A stretch of DNA of 64,000 nucleotides from Gonium pectorale (Eukaryota; Chlorophyta; Chlorophyceae; Chlamydomonadales; Volvocaceae), in NCBI GenBank assembly GCA_001584585.1, contig LSYV01000011.1, positions 1,068,834 to 1,132,833 on the forward strand, given 5' to 3'. Under the pieces are notes generated by a model. That model saw only the letters and a list, made by a program, of their open reading frames with translations, had not been told where the DNA came from and searched no databases. The translations under genes were made by a program, and so were the position numbers. Positions 1-12,100 of this stretch are shown here, in pieces (the first letter of the stretch is position 1; each line of letters opens with the position of its first letter).

Positions 1-153
1 GCAGTACCGCACATGCGTCATGCGCCGTATGGCCCCTGCCCCTCTCACAGCGCCCACCGGAACCTGGTGCTGTGTCCTGTTGCCTCCCCCGGGCCAAAAC
101 TCCCGCGACCGAGTCCGTCCGGGCCCCATGTCCCGCGCTCCTGCACTGCCCAG

Positions 154-3132
154 CTGATGGCCGCCCGCGAGGCCGTGTCTCTCATCTCCACGGAGGCCAC
201 CCAGGAGGCGGTGCTGGAGGCGCTGCTGGACAAGGTGCGAACGCTGCTCTGAATGCGAGGAAACGCACAGACGTTAAGGGCATGCGGGCCGCTGGCGCCA
301 CCGCAATAGCATGACTCTGGGGATGGGTTAGATTACAAGGAGGATATGGGTGTAGTGGTAAGCGCTAGCTACGGCTGTCTTCAGCCGTGTTCCGACGTGT
401 GCTGTCGCGGGTTGTGCCTCGAGCGAGGACCACGCTACACCGGCGCTGCGAAACGAGCACGGACAAATGGTGCGCCTCTGCGCCCCCAGGTGTCTGATAA
501 GTGGCGCCACGTGGAGCTGTCTCTCAAACCGTACAAGGCGCTCAAGGACACGTATGTGCTGGGGGGAGTGGACGAGGTGCTGAGCGTGCTGGAGGACAGC
601 TCCGCCATCATGGCCACCATCAGCGCCAGTAGATACGTGGGGGGCATCAGGTGAGGGCCCTGGTCATAGGGTGCCATACTTGCAGCCCAAGGGGGCTGGG
701 GGCAGAGGAACGGGCCATGCAATCGAATAACCAGGGTAAAGAATGGACAGAAAACGGGCATCGGGCCGGAGTTGTCGTGCCTTTCCCTGCCTTAGTCTAG
801 AGGCGGCATCCACGCCCGTGCTCCGCTGCGCCCTTGCTTCAGGACGGAGTGGGAACGGCTGGACAAGCAGCTGCGCCTGTTTGGCGACACAATGGACGAG
901 TGGCTGGACTGCCAGCGACAGGTGCGGCACGGGTTGGGGTGAGAGCGGCCGTGACGTTTGTGCCAGGCCGCGCCTGTCCTGGCATCGTATCAGTGCTCCG
1001 CGACCTTCTGTGAGCAGAGCTTTCCAGTGGAAGGCTCCCAATCTGGCACGCGCCGACCTCAATGCTGACCAGCGCAGCTCGCCTGCTCGCCGATGCCCTC
1101 CTTATTGCCCAGTGGCTCGCACTGGAGCCCATTCTGACCACCAGCGACATCCAGCGCCAGCTGCCGTCCGAGGCGCGCGCCTTCGCGGCGGTGGATCGGC
1201 AGCTTAAGGAAATCAACCGGCGCGCGAAGGACCGCCCCAACGCGCTGCAGGTGGGAGCGCGCGCCGGGCTTTGCTCCTTTTGGGTCAGCGTTATCAAACA
1301 CCTTCTCTGGAGGTCGCCTACGCTGGTACATTTTTCCATGCCGTCGCAACTTATGTACGCTAAACTTGCTGCTGTATGCTAAACGTGCCGAACGGTGTAC
1401 TTGACCGCAGGCCGGGACTCAGCCCGGGCTACTTGACCAGCTCAAGCGGTGCAATGAGTCGTTGGAGGGCGTGGCCAAGAATCTCGAGGTGGGTCCCTTC
1501 CAGCTGTCCCAATTAGCATCAACGCGATTCGTGTCCAGGGTTTGGTCCCCGATGTCCCGTGCTGGTTAGGGCTCCCCTTGCACGGCTGCTGCGTACCGCG
1601 ACGTCATACTCGCCCTTGTGTCCCCCTGCCGCAGGCGTACCTGGAGGCGAAGCGCATGGCGTTCCCGCGCTTCTACTTCCTCTCCAACGACGAGCTGCTG
1701 CAGATCCTGTCGCAGTCGCGCAACCCGCAGGCCGTCCAGCCGCATCTGCACAAGGTGCGCGACCAGACGCACTCGGGCATCGCTCGCTGCACACGTCGGC
1801 GCCGAGAATTGAGGTGCCCAACTTGGTCCCCGCAATAGGTCTCGGTCGCCAATCTTCCCATGATACGCATGAGGTCGTTCCTGTAGCTTGGCGCAACATT
1901 GCCACTGGCCAACCTTATACCCTCCCCCTTTACCACTGCCGCCCCGCCCGTCCTTTTCAGTGCTTCGACGGCATCCGCTCGCTTGACTTCGGCGAGGACG
2001 CGCGCTCGGCCGACATTATGGCCATGCTCAGCGGCGAGGGAGAGCGGGTGCCGCTGGGCAAGAACCTCAAGGTGAGGGTCGGCAGCCAGGACCCCGAACC
2101 CAAAGTGGCATTTGGGGTCGTGGGCAGAATGGTGCGGCCCGGAGGCGGCGGGAGAGAGAGGCCGCTGGACTTGTGGAACTAGGTGGTGGCGAGCGAAAAG
2201 CTGTGTAAGGGTAGCAAGGGATGGCGGGCACTCATCTCCGCGCATGTCCATGTATCGGTCATCTATTGTGTTGCTGACTGCAGGCCCGAGGCAGCGTGGA
2301 GCAGTGGCTGGGTGGGGTGGAGTCGGCGATGCGGTCGGCCGTGCGCAGCGCGGCGCGGCGGGCGCACCGGGACTACCCCGGCCGCACGGGCCGCTGGGAG
2401 TGGCTGCGGAGCACCCCCGCCCAGCTGGTGGTGGTCATCTCCAACATCCATTGGTGCAGGGTGAGCGCTGGCGCTGCGCCGAACGCGTGGGAGAGCAGCA
2501 ACATGCTAGGGCCGACGCGCAGATGCATCTCCCCAAGAAGCTTAAAGCATCAACTGCTGGCCCGTGCCAGCCACGCCCCTGTGCACTGTCTACTTGTCCG
2601 CACCTCTCGCCCCAAACGTCTACTGAGTAATGTGCATACACGACCAGGCCGTGGAGGCGTGCTTCCGCGCCAAGGAGCCGCTGCCTGCGCTGGGCGACCT
2701 GCACGCCGCCTGCGCCGCCCAGCTGCACGACCTCACCGCCGTCGTGCGCGGCGCCGACATCAGCCCGCTGGAGCGCAAGGTCCTGGTCACGCTCATCACA
2801 ACAGACGTCCACAATCGCGACGTCGTTGACACGCTCATCCAGCGCAGCTGCGCCAGCGCGTCAGACTTTGTGTGGCAGATGCAGCTGCGGTACGAGTACG
2901 AGCAGGCTAACGGACCCACGGGCCAGTCAGGCCCCGGCGGCGTGCGCGCCGTCACCCATGGCGCCAGTGTCGGCCACAGCCATGGCGCTGGCGGCGGCAG
3001 TTCGGGAGCGAACACGGGTGGCGCAGCCCTGACTGAGCATAGCGGGCTGGGTGGTGGAGGCAACGCGGGCGGCGGCGGCGGGCTGCACGGCGGGCAGCAG
3101 GACGAGGTGGTGGTGCGCCAGGTCAATGCCAA
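154..3132 (+). other. dynein linker (DHC_N2) region
   Basis: Exons 1-9. Family hallmarks are visible: RYVGGIR followed by EWERL, then [10 protein letters not shown], and [16 protein letters not shown] near 1650-1715. The linker is the lever that swings during the power stroke. Exon 9 ends with a roughly 70-residue Gly/His/Ser-rich insertion (about 2907-3106) before AAA1 begins. Confidence 0.9.
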
Positions 3133-6100
3133 GTAAGGCTCCCAAGCACAATCATTCTGCCTGTCAACTCTGTTTTAAGGTGGCCGCCCTTGGCCCTCGG
3201 GCGGGCGTCCCCAGGTTCTACTACGGCTGCGAGTACCTGGGCGCGCAGCCCCGCCTGGTGGTGACGCCCATGACGGACCGAGCCTTCCTCACCCTCACCG
3301 GCGCGCTGCACATGAGGCTGGGAGGCGCGCCCGCAGGGCCTGCAGGTCAGGGAGGATCTTTCTCGTTTGCCACTGTATGCTTAATACGAAAGGATTGGAC
3401 AGCGTCATAGCTCATAGGGAGCTGTAGTGAAAGTGGCGGGAGCCCAAGCTTGCCAAATTGCCCAAGTGGGCAGGTGCTTGCAACTAGTATAAGGTATCTG
3501 GGCACGTCCAGACCCTGCGGTCGTCATGCCAGATTGTCACAGCTCCTCCAAACAGACAGCGCAGGTTTGGGCTACGCTTTGGGACTGGACACCCCGAGCT
3601 GCTGTTCCCCCTCGTCTCCAGTCACGTGCGCCTCGAGCCTGACGCGTGTTGAGCGTGCGGACCGAGGCACACCCGCCACGACGCTGTGCTTAGCATCCTC
3701 ACCGGCGCCCCGCAGGCACCGGCAAGACGGAGACCGTCAAGGACCTGGCCAAGGCGCTCGGGGTGCAGTGCGTGGTGTTCAACTGCGGCGACAACCTGGA
3801 TTTCAGGTGGGGCCAGATGGGTACCCGTTCAGCCATGTTGGAATGCAAGGCCTTGGCTGCTTGCGCCCGTGCAGTCATGCACCCTGCGCCTCCAGTACTC
3901 ATTTGTCCTGTACTACGGAATCCGACATCCGCAGGTTCATGCGCAAATTTTTCAGCGGCCTGGCGCAGTGCGGTGCGTGGGCGTGTTTCGACGAATTCAA
4001 CCGCATCGACATGGAGGTGCTGTCCGTGGTGGCGCAGCAGGTGCGCGGAATGGGAGTGTTGTCTGTGAAGGGAGGGCGGGTTTTGATGCATATCTGCCAT
4101 GTGATTGTAGCCTGCCGAACACCTGTTTTTGATCCTTCGTGCTTGTCCCATCTATCTGCAGCTTCACGCTATCCAAACTGCCCTCCGCTCTGGCGCCGAG
4201 CGCTTCGTGTTCGAGGGCAGTCACATGCGGCTGCTGCCGTCGTGCGGTGTTTTCGTGACCATGAATCCGGGCTACGCAGGACGAACTGAGCTGCCCGACA
4301 ACCTGCAGGCAAGTGCTTCGGTGCTTAAGATCCTGCAGTGAAGGATGAGGCTTTCTAATTTCCCATGCCCGCCAGTCACCGGTCTCTGGTCTTTCCACCT
4401 AAGCTTGCCCTTGGTCTTAGAACTCCAAAATTTCTATTTCTTGCCCGACCCTGGCCAACACTGCGCACACCCGTTCGGTGCACGCAGCCTTCCCCACCGC
4501 ACACTCGGCTTCTGCCCGCGCCCCATGCCTGCGATATGCCTCACGCAGGCGCTGTTCCGGCCCATGGCCATGATGGTGCCCGACTACGCGCTGGTGTCTG
4601 AGGTGATGCTCTTCAGCGAGGGCTTCAACGAGGCGCGCTCTCTGAGCCGCAAGATGGTGCTGCTGTACCGCCTGGCGTCAGAGCAGCTCAGCCAGCAGGA
4701 CCACTACGACTTTGGTGAGAGGGCGGCAGGCGATTGACTTGGGGCCTCGACATGCCGTGGCCATAAGACGGGCAGCGCCGCCAGGCCCCGGGTCCGCCGG
4801 GTGGCTCGGTGCCGAAGCCGGAACCTTGTCTGGAATTACAAAGACAGAATGTGTTGCGCGCATGTTGAGGCCTCGTAAGAGATATTGGGCAGCAGGCGCG
4901 TTGCGGGAATAGGCAGCAGAACGACATGCGCGTGGAGGGGTGCACTTCCTGTTGCTTCCTGTGCCCGTGCCTACTCGCTCCTTCCCCATACCCCTCCGCC
5001 AGGCATGCGCGCGCTGAAGTCTGTGCTGGTGACTGCCGGCTCGCTCAAGCGCTCCTCTCCCGAGCTGCCCGAGGATGTGGTGCTAATCCGGGCCATGCGC
5101 GACTCCAACCTGCCCAAGCTGCTGTCGGAGGACGCGCGGCTGTTCGACGCCATCGTGCGGGATCTGTTCCCTGGAGTGGAACTCCCCGAGGATGTGAGCG
5201 CAGAGACCCCATGCCAGGGGTGTGAACTTATCTTGAGGTTGGAACAACAGTTTCGTGGCCCACAGCGAAGTGGCTTCAGTACTGCGTCGCTTTGCCCGCT
5301 TGGGCCAATCTTCCGAGTTGTCCCATGCCAACTGTGCGTCCGTGCCGTGCCCCCGTCCGCCCCGCAGCACGACGCCGAGCTCAAGGAGGCACTCGTTGAG
5401 CAGTGTGGATCCCTGGGCCTGCAGGTGGGTGGCGACAGGTAGACACATTGTGCGCGGTGCGCAAACTCTACCTTCAAAGTTCACCTCTCATATCAGAACG
5501 AGTTGCGAGCTTTTCGAGTTGGGTCCTTGTGGAGCCCCTTGATGCCCAACACTTCACAGCAATCGCGCGTCCCTGACTGCCCAGCGTGCCCTGCCTCTCG
5601 ACCCTCCTCCAGGCTGCTCCTCACTTTGTGTCCAAGGCGGTCCAGCTCTGGGAGACCTTCAACGTGCGCTTCGGCGCTATGCTGGTACGTTCGTATCAAG
5701 AGAATGGGTGCGACATAGGCACTTTCCATGGCTAACGCGTGGCACGTGTTGTGGCGTCGCAGGTGGGCCCGCCCGGCGGCGGCAAGACCAGCATCTACAA
5801 GACCCTGGCCAAGGCCGTGACCCACCTTGGCCGAAAGGCGCGCTACGCCGCTGCGCAGCTGCCGTCCGTCGTCACCATCGCGCCCAGCCGCCTCACCCCC
5901 GACGTGGAGTCCAGCGTCGACACCACCTCCACCATGACCGCCGGTCGGCCCTCACCCGAACCCTTTTCCGCGTCCGCCGTCACTTTCGCGGCCAACGCGG
6001 TCGCGGCGGCCGCAGAGGGCGTCGACGGGCCCGTTGGCCCCGCACCCGCAGCCGCCCCTCATGGGGCAGTTCCCAGAGCGGTCTCCGTCAGCCCCTCGCT

Positions 6101-9100
6101 CTCCGTCACCAGCCCCGGCTATACCAGCCCAGGCTACGTCACGAGCTGCGGCGGGGCTGCGGCGGGGCCGTACCAGCCCGTACGGACGCACGTGGTCAAC
6201 CCCAAAGCCATCACGCTGGGGGAGCTGTACGGCGCATACAACACCGCCACCAACGAGTGGCAGGACGGCCTGGCGTCGTGCATCATCCGGGCCATGGTGG
6301 CGGACGGAGACGCGGGCAGCCATGACCTGCAGTGGGTGGTGTTTGACGGGCCGGTGGACACGGTGTGGGTCGAGAACATGAACACAGGTGCGCCAGGGGC
6401 AGCGCGCGGCGCGTGGTCGCGGTGTGACCGCGCCTTCATTGTTGCACATTGCACAAGCTGTGCGCGTTGACTGGGTCGCGTGCAAAGGCGGTGCGGCACC
6501 GCCGGGGCCCGAACGGTATGCCTTGGTATACCGTTGACAGTGGCCGCAGCTTCATGTCTGGCATGCCCCTTGGATGCCCTTTGGTGGTGATTTGCTCACA
6601 AACACGGCATCCAGCTTTGCCTATGGGTTATGCACGCGTTCCTGCCGCCGAATCACCGGCGCCCAATCACGCCGTTTTGCTCCCCAACAGTGCTCGACGA
6701 CAACTGCATGCTGTGCCTGCCCAACGGCGAGCGCATCAAGCTCAGCCCGGCCACCATGCGCGTGCTGTTCGAGGTGGCGGACCTGGTGGCTGCCTCGCCC
6801 GCCACCGTCAGCCGCTGCGGCATGGTGTATGTCACGCCCGACGACATGGGCTGGGGGCCGTACGTGCGGTGAGCGCGACAGGGCAGGCGCAGTGCGGCAT
6901 GCTGGGGATGACGTATGCGTACCGGTACCCAAAATGGGTGCCGCGCGTCGGGGCAAGCTGCGGTCCTAATGGTTGAGGTGGAAAAATGCGGCAACAGAAG
7001 GATCGAGTTACGTCTACTCATATCCCTGATTAACATTACGCATATCCGCCGCAGGTCCTGGCTAGACAGCCTGCCGGACACTTTTGCGAAGGTCATTCCG
7101 CCCGAGGCCGACGCGGCGCAGACCTCCGCCGACGCCTTCTCCAGCCCGTCGGGCAGCCCCAACGGCCGCTCGCGCGGCACCACCCACGAGGAGGACCTCT
7201 TTCGCCGCTCCAAACCCTCGGCGCTCGCTGGCCCCGCGCGGATCAGCGACTACTTCGGCGTCATGTTCGCCTCCACCTTTGCCACCATCGGCTCCGACTC
7301 GGGCGGCGGCGGGCCGCGCGTCCGGCCCTCGGAGGGCGTCATCGGCTACCTCTCGGGCCTGTTTGACAAGTTCCTCGAGCCGTTGCTGCTCCACGCCCGG
7401 CGCAATGGCCGGACCGCCCTGGCTACCTGCGAGGTGGCGCTGGTGTCGTCGGTGTGCGCCCTGCTGCAGACGCTGCTGCTCAGCACGCAGCTGCAGGGGC
7501 ATCCGGGCGCGGAGGGCGCGTCGCTGCGCCATCACGGCACGGGAGCCCGAGCGTCGCGCGCCACGGGGGGCGGCGATACCCTGCGCGGCACGGGGGGCGG
7601 CGACGGCGGAGCGCGCGGGACCGGCGGCGGCGACGGCACAATACGCGCGACCGGCGGCGGTGATGGAGCCGTCAACGGAAACGGCATCGGGGTGCAGACC
7701 GGCGCCGTGGGCCCTCGGCCCTCCGTCGGCGGCGCCCCCGCCAGCGTGTCTTTCCGGCCCGGCCCAGCGGCGAGCATGGGCGGCGCCGGCGCCGCCTCAC
7801 GGCCAACGCCCGTCGTGCCTGTGCCGCCCGCGTACACGGACCCGGTGCCGTATACGGATCCGCTTCTGGATCTTGTGTCCAACAAGCTGGCGGATCATAC
7901 GCAAGTGGCGCTGAACTACATATTTGCCTACGCGGCGGTGTGGGGCGTGGGAGGCGCGCTGGACGCAGGCTGCTGGGACGAGTTTGACGTCTTTGCGCGG
8001 GAGTTGTTCGAGGGCTATGCCAACTATCCGGGCGGAACCGGAACTGTGTTCGACTACCACCTGGACTATCGGAGGTGCGGTACCAAGAGGCCGGGCGCAT
8101 CTAGGCGTCTGGGGTACCCTTTCGGCGCCCGCTCATCGCTTTGCCTCGCCTGTGCTAAGCCACTAAGGGGCTGAGGAGCAGTGCGATGCGGCCTGAACCA
8201 CCGTGTGCGTGGCGCGCTGGTTGCAGCGGTCATTCCTCCAGGGGACACTTTTGCACTCGGCCAACGGACACGATTGATGGTCTCGCGCCGTGACCGCCGG
8301 ACCAGACACATACCGCTGCTCCATATTTGCCTCCCGCAGAAACTTCTCCCTATCGCCCTGGGAGGCCGCTGTACCGCCATACCAGTACCGCCCCGAGGTG
8401 CCGTACTTTGAGATCCTGGTGCCCACTGTGGACACCACCCGCTACGGAGCGCTGCTGAACAGCCTGCTGGCAGTCAACCGGCCGGTGCTGCTGACGGGCC
8501 CCGGTGGAACCGGCAAGTCCGCCATGGTGCAGACATGCCTGCATCAACTGCAGGTGCGTGCGGCACGGACCGGACCGGACCGGACGGTCCAGGGTCGAGG
8601 GTGGCAACAGGTTACAGGTTACACGTCCGTCAAAGCCGGGGTGGCCATGGACGAATTGCGAATATTGGGGTGGGGGAGCGGGTTATGGTCCTCATCTCTA
8701 CCCCGCTTCAGCGCCTGGCGCCGAAGAATGGCGTGCCTGGTATCCCAGACAGCCTGTAGGTAGGCTCCTACCGCAGCTGGCGGGGCCTCCTTCATAATAG
8801 TAATCATGTTACGGTGCCTGAAGCCCAAAGCAGTCTCGAATTGGTCGCGGAGTTGCTCGTAGCATGGGCATGCGCAGAACACATGTAGTTCATCCTCTAC
8901 GGCCGCGGCGTCACCACAGGCCCTTGCACGTTCGCTCAGCCCGGGCTCGCCCATTGGGCCGGTTCACCTCCGTCTCCCAACATCCTAGCCTGAACCGCAT
9001 CACCGTTTTGTGCAAGCTGGGTGCCATCACAGTCGCCGTGTGCACAGGGTCCCCCATCCAGCTGGCATACCGGCACATCTTAACTCCCGTCTCGCCGCTA

Positions 9101-12100
9101 GGGAAGTCGCGGGGTGCTCCAGTCACATGGGGCAGCCGCCACCGAGCATCAAGCCTGTCAGCAAAGCTATCCAATACTTTGTCAATGGGTATGAGCAACG
9201 ACGCGAAGTGTGTTACCCGCGCGCTACCCGTCAGTCCCTCGGGGGNNNNNNNNNNNNNNNNNNNNACGGTGCCTGAAGCCAAAGCAGTCTCGAATTGGTC
9301 GCGGAGTTGCTCGTAGCATGGGCATGCGCAGAACACATGTAGTTCATCCTCTACGGCCGCGGCGTCACCACAGGCCCTTGCACGTTCGCTCAGCCCGGGC
9401 TCGCCCATTGGGCCGGTTCACCTCCGTCTCCCAACATCCTAGCCTGAACCGCATCACCGTTTTGTGCAAGCTGGGTGCCATCACAGTCGCCGTGTGCACA
9501 GGGTCCCCCATCCAGCTGGCATACCGGCACATCTTAACTCCCGTCTCGCCGCTAGGGAAGTCGCGGGGTGCTCCAGTCACATGGGGCAGCCGCCACCGAG
9601 CATCAAGCCTGTCAGCAAAGCTATCCAATACTTTGTCAATGGGTATGAGCAACGACGCGAAGTGTGTTACCCGCGCGCTACCCGTCAGTCCCTCGGGGGC
9701 CCGGATACCCGCGTCAGCAAGGAAGCGCAGTGCCCCTGCTGCCCAGCAATCAGTCACCCCATCGACAATCGACGCTGGTGGCGTCAAGGTGTTGGGTGCT
9801 GTTTCGCGGGTTGTCCTCGAGTCTTGCTCGTTCAGCCTCCACATTCCCGCCCGCCCGCCCGCGTCGTGTCGTGTCCTCCCTCCCTGCAGGCCACCGGCCG
9901 CGTGCTGCCCGCCACCTTCTACTTCTCCGCGCGCACCAGTGCCGCCACGCTGCAGTCGCAGCTGGAGGCGCGGCTGGAGAAGAAGCGGAAGCGGCGCTAC
10001 GCCGCGCCTGCCGGCCGCCGGCTGCTGGTGTTTGTGGACGACGTCAACCTGCCCGCAAGGGATCACGCCTCAGGGGCGCAGCCGCCCATTGAGCTGCTGC
10101 GCCACTTCCAAGACTTCAGGTGCTGAGAACGGAGACAGCGGTGTGGTGGTAGCCCGAGCTTGTCCTTTGCTGCCCCCAGCAGGCTCCAGGGGCGCCACAT
10201 GCGCAATATTGCAGGCCGGTCACAGACCGCATTGTGCTCTGCTGACAGTGTCCCGCTCACTCGCCGCCTGCCCCCAGGGGACTGTACGATCGCAAGAAGC
10301 TGTTCTGGAAGGAGGTCGACGACGCGGTGCTGCTGGCGGCCTGCGGGCCACCAGGAGGCGGCCGTCAGGTGCGCGGCGCATCCCGTTCGGTTTCCGAAAT
10401 GCACTCGCATGAAAAGCCGACATGCTGGCTGTTCGCCGCTGCTCTGCGCTCGCTGTGCCCGGCCGGCCCGTGCCCGCATGTCCGGTCTTCTACACTCCCG
10501 CTCACCGCCGGCGGCTGCCGCGCCACCGCCCCGCAGGAGATGACGCCCCGCTTCGTCCGCCACTTCTCGCTGCTCTCGCTGCCGCCCGCCAGCGAGGTGT
10601 CTCTGCGGACCATCTTCAGCGCCATCATGGGCGGCTTCCTGGAACTGCACTTCCAGCCGGGTGGGTTGTTGGGGCTTCCGGTTCGCTCTTGCTCTCACCA
10701 TATGCGTCGGTCCGTTGCCCCTCGTGTGAGTTGCTGGCGCCTTACCCCCTCATCGCTGGTGCCTCCCCCCCTTCTTGGTGCCTTGCGTTGCAGACGTGCG
10801 CACGCGGCTGATGCGGCCGCTGGCCGACACGTCGGTGGAAGTCTACTCGCACGTGTGCGCCGAGCTGCTGCCCACGCCCGCCAAGAGCCACTACACGTTC
10901 TCGCTACGGGACGTGGCCAAGGTAGTGGGTGGCATGCTGGCCATCCGGCCCGCGCAGTGCGGCCCGGGCGACCCGCGGGCGGCCCTGGTGCGGCTGTGGG
11001 TGCACGAGCACATGCGCGTGTACCATGACAGGTGGGCACGGTGATGCGATACGACGAGGGGTGGTAAAGATGGGAAACGGGTCGCGTCGCGGACACAGAA
11101 TCGCATACTGTACTCATTGGAAGAACTTGTGGTGGTCTTGGCGTAGTTGCAGACGACCTGTGAAACTTCGACGTCAGCGACGAGCGCGCAGCGCTGCAGC
11201 GTACCTCCGCTGATCGTAGTCGCTGATAACTTGAAGGGGAGGCGGAGGAAAGCCCATGCCCACCCGCCCAACCGGGGGCGGGTCACGGCGGGGCGGGTAC
11301 GTCACGCTGCACGGCACACCACGCACCGATTCCGGTTGTGTGCGTGGCAGCAGAACGCCATTGTGGTCATGCCCATGTGTGTGCACCCTTTGCCATGCTG
11401 CCGGAGCGCAGGGGGGTTGGGTTAGTGGACGCTCCGTACCGCTCACTGCACCCAGTGCTGACACAAGAGTCACCCGCGGCCGTTTGCCGGCTGCCTCTGC
11501 AGGCTGGTGAGTGACCACGACAAGACCTACTTCAAGGGACTTCTGTTCGAGCTGCTCAAGCTGAGGTTCGACGTGCGGGAGGACTACAACGAGTTCTTCT
11601 CGCCGCAGTCGCCCATCATCTTTGGTGCGCTGCGCGGTTGCCGGTTCTGTGTGTGTGTGGTGGGGGGGTCGCTCTCGTGAGAAGCTCCGCAAGCCCGCAG
11701 CACGTACTTTGGCCACGCCTTTACAATCTTGCCGATGGACCTAGCTTAAGGCAGCGTGTGGTTGGCTGGTCAGGCAACGCGTATGGGGGAGCTAATGTCC
11801 AGTTTGTGGGACTGCTCTGCCCGCAGGCGACTACATCCGCCGCGGCATAACCCGCGAGGAGCGGCTCTACGCGGAGGTGCGGGACGTGCCGCGCCTGGGC
11901 AACGTGCTGGAGGTAAGCGGGGCTGCTTGCGTGGCGCTGCAATTCCATACCATGAGCGTCGCAACGCGGTTGGCATTACGGCAATCGGACGGGAGTTGAG
12001 GCAACGCCAACCCGTAAACCCAAAAACCTGTGCCGCGTCGCCAACAGCGCGTTCAGGGTGTTACGCTCCGCGATGCACGAACATGTCCAGCATGTCTAGT

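Larger units (their letters stand above)
8554..9889 (-). mobile_element. non-LTR retrotransposon reverse-transcriptase 3' fragment in a dynein intron
   Basis: Within the 1.3-kb intron, antisense to dynein, a reading frame encodes [18 protein letters not shown] and then, in another frame, [25 protein letters not shown]. This order (an R/LRLG..ET segment, C-x2-C, VEDE-x-H, C-P-x-Y) is typical of the region after the reverse transcriptase domain of L1-type LINEs. The two parts are in different frames, so the copy is decayed. No endonuclease or complete reverse transcriptase core is seen. The sequence is present twice only because of the assembly duplication around the gap. Confidence 0.6.
8340..11912 (+). 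other. dynein AAA3
   Basis: Walker A is [11 protein letters not shown] in exon 21 (about 8486-8520). Walker B is [11 protein letters not shown] in exon 22 (about 10024-10056). The two exons are separated by the large intron with transposon debris and an assembly gap. Exon phases still match across it (exon 21 ends and exon 22 starts in phase 0). Confidence 0.88.
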
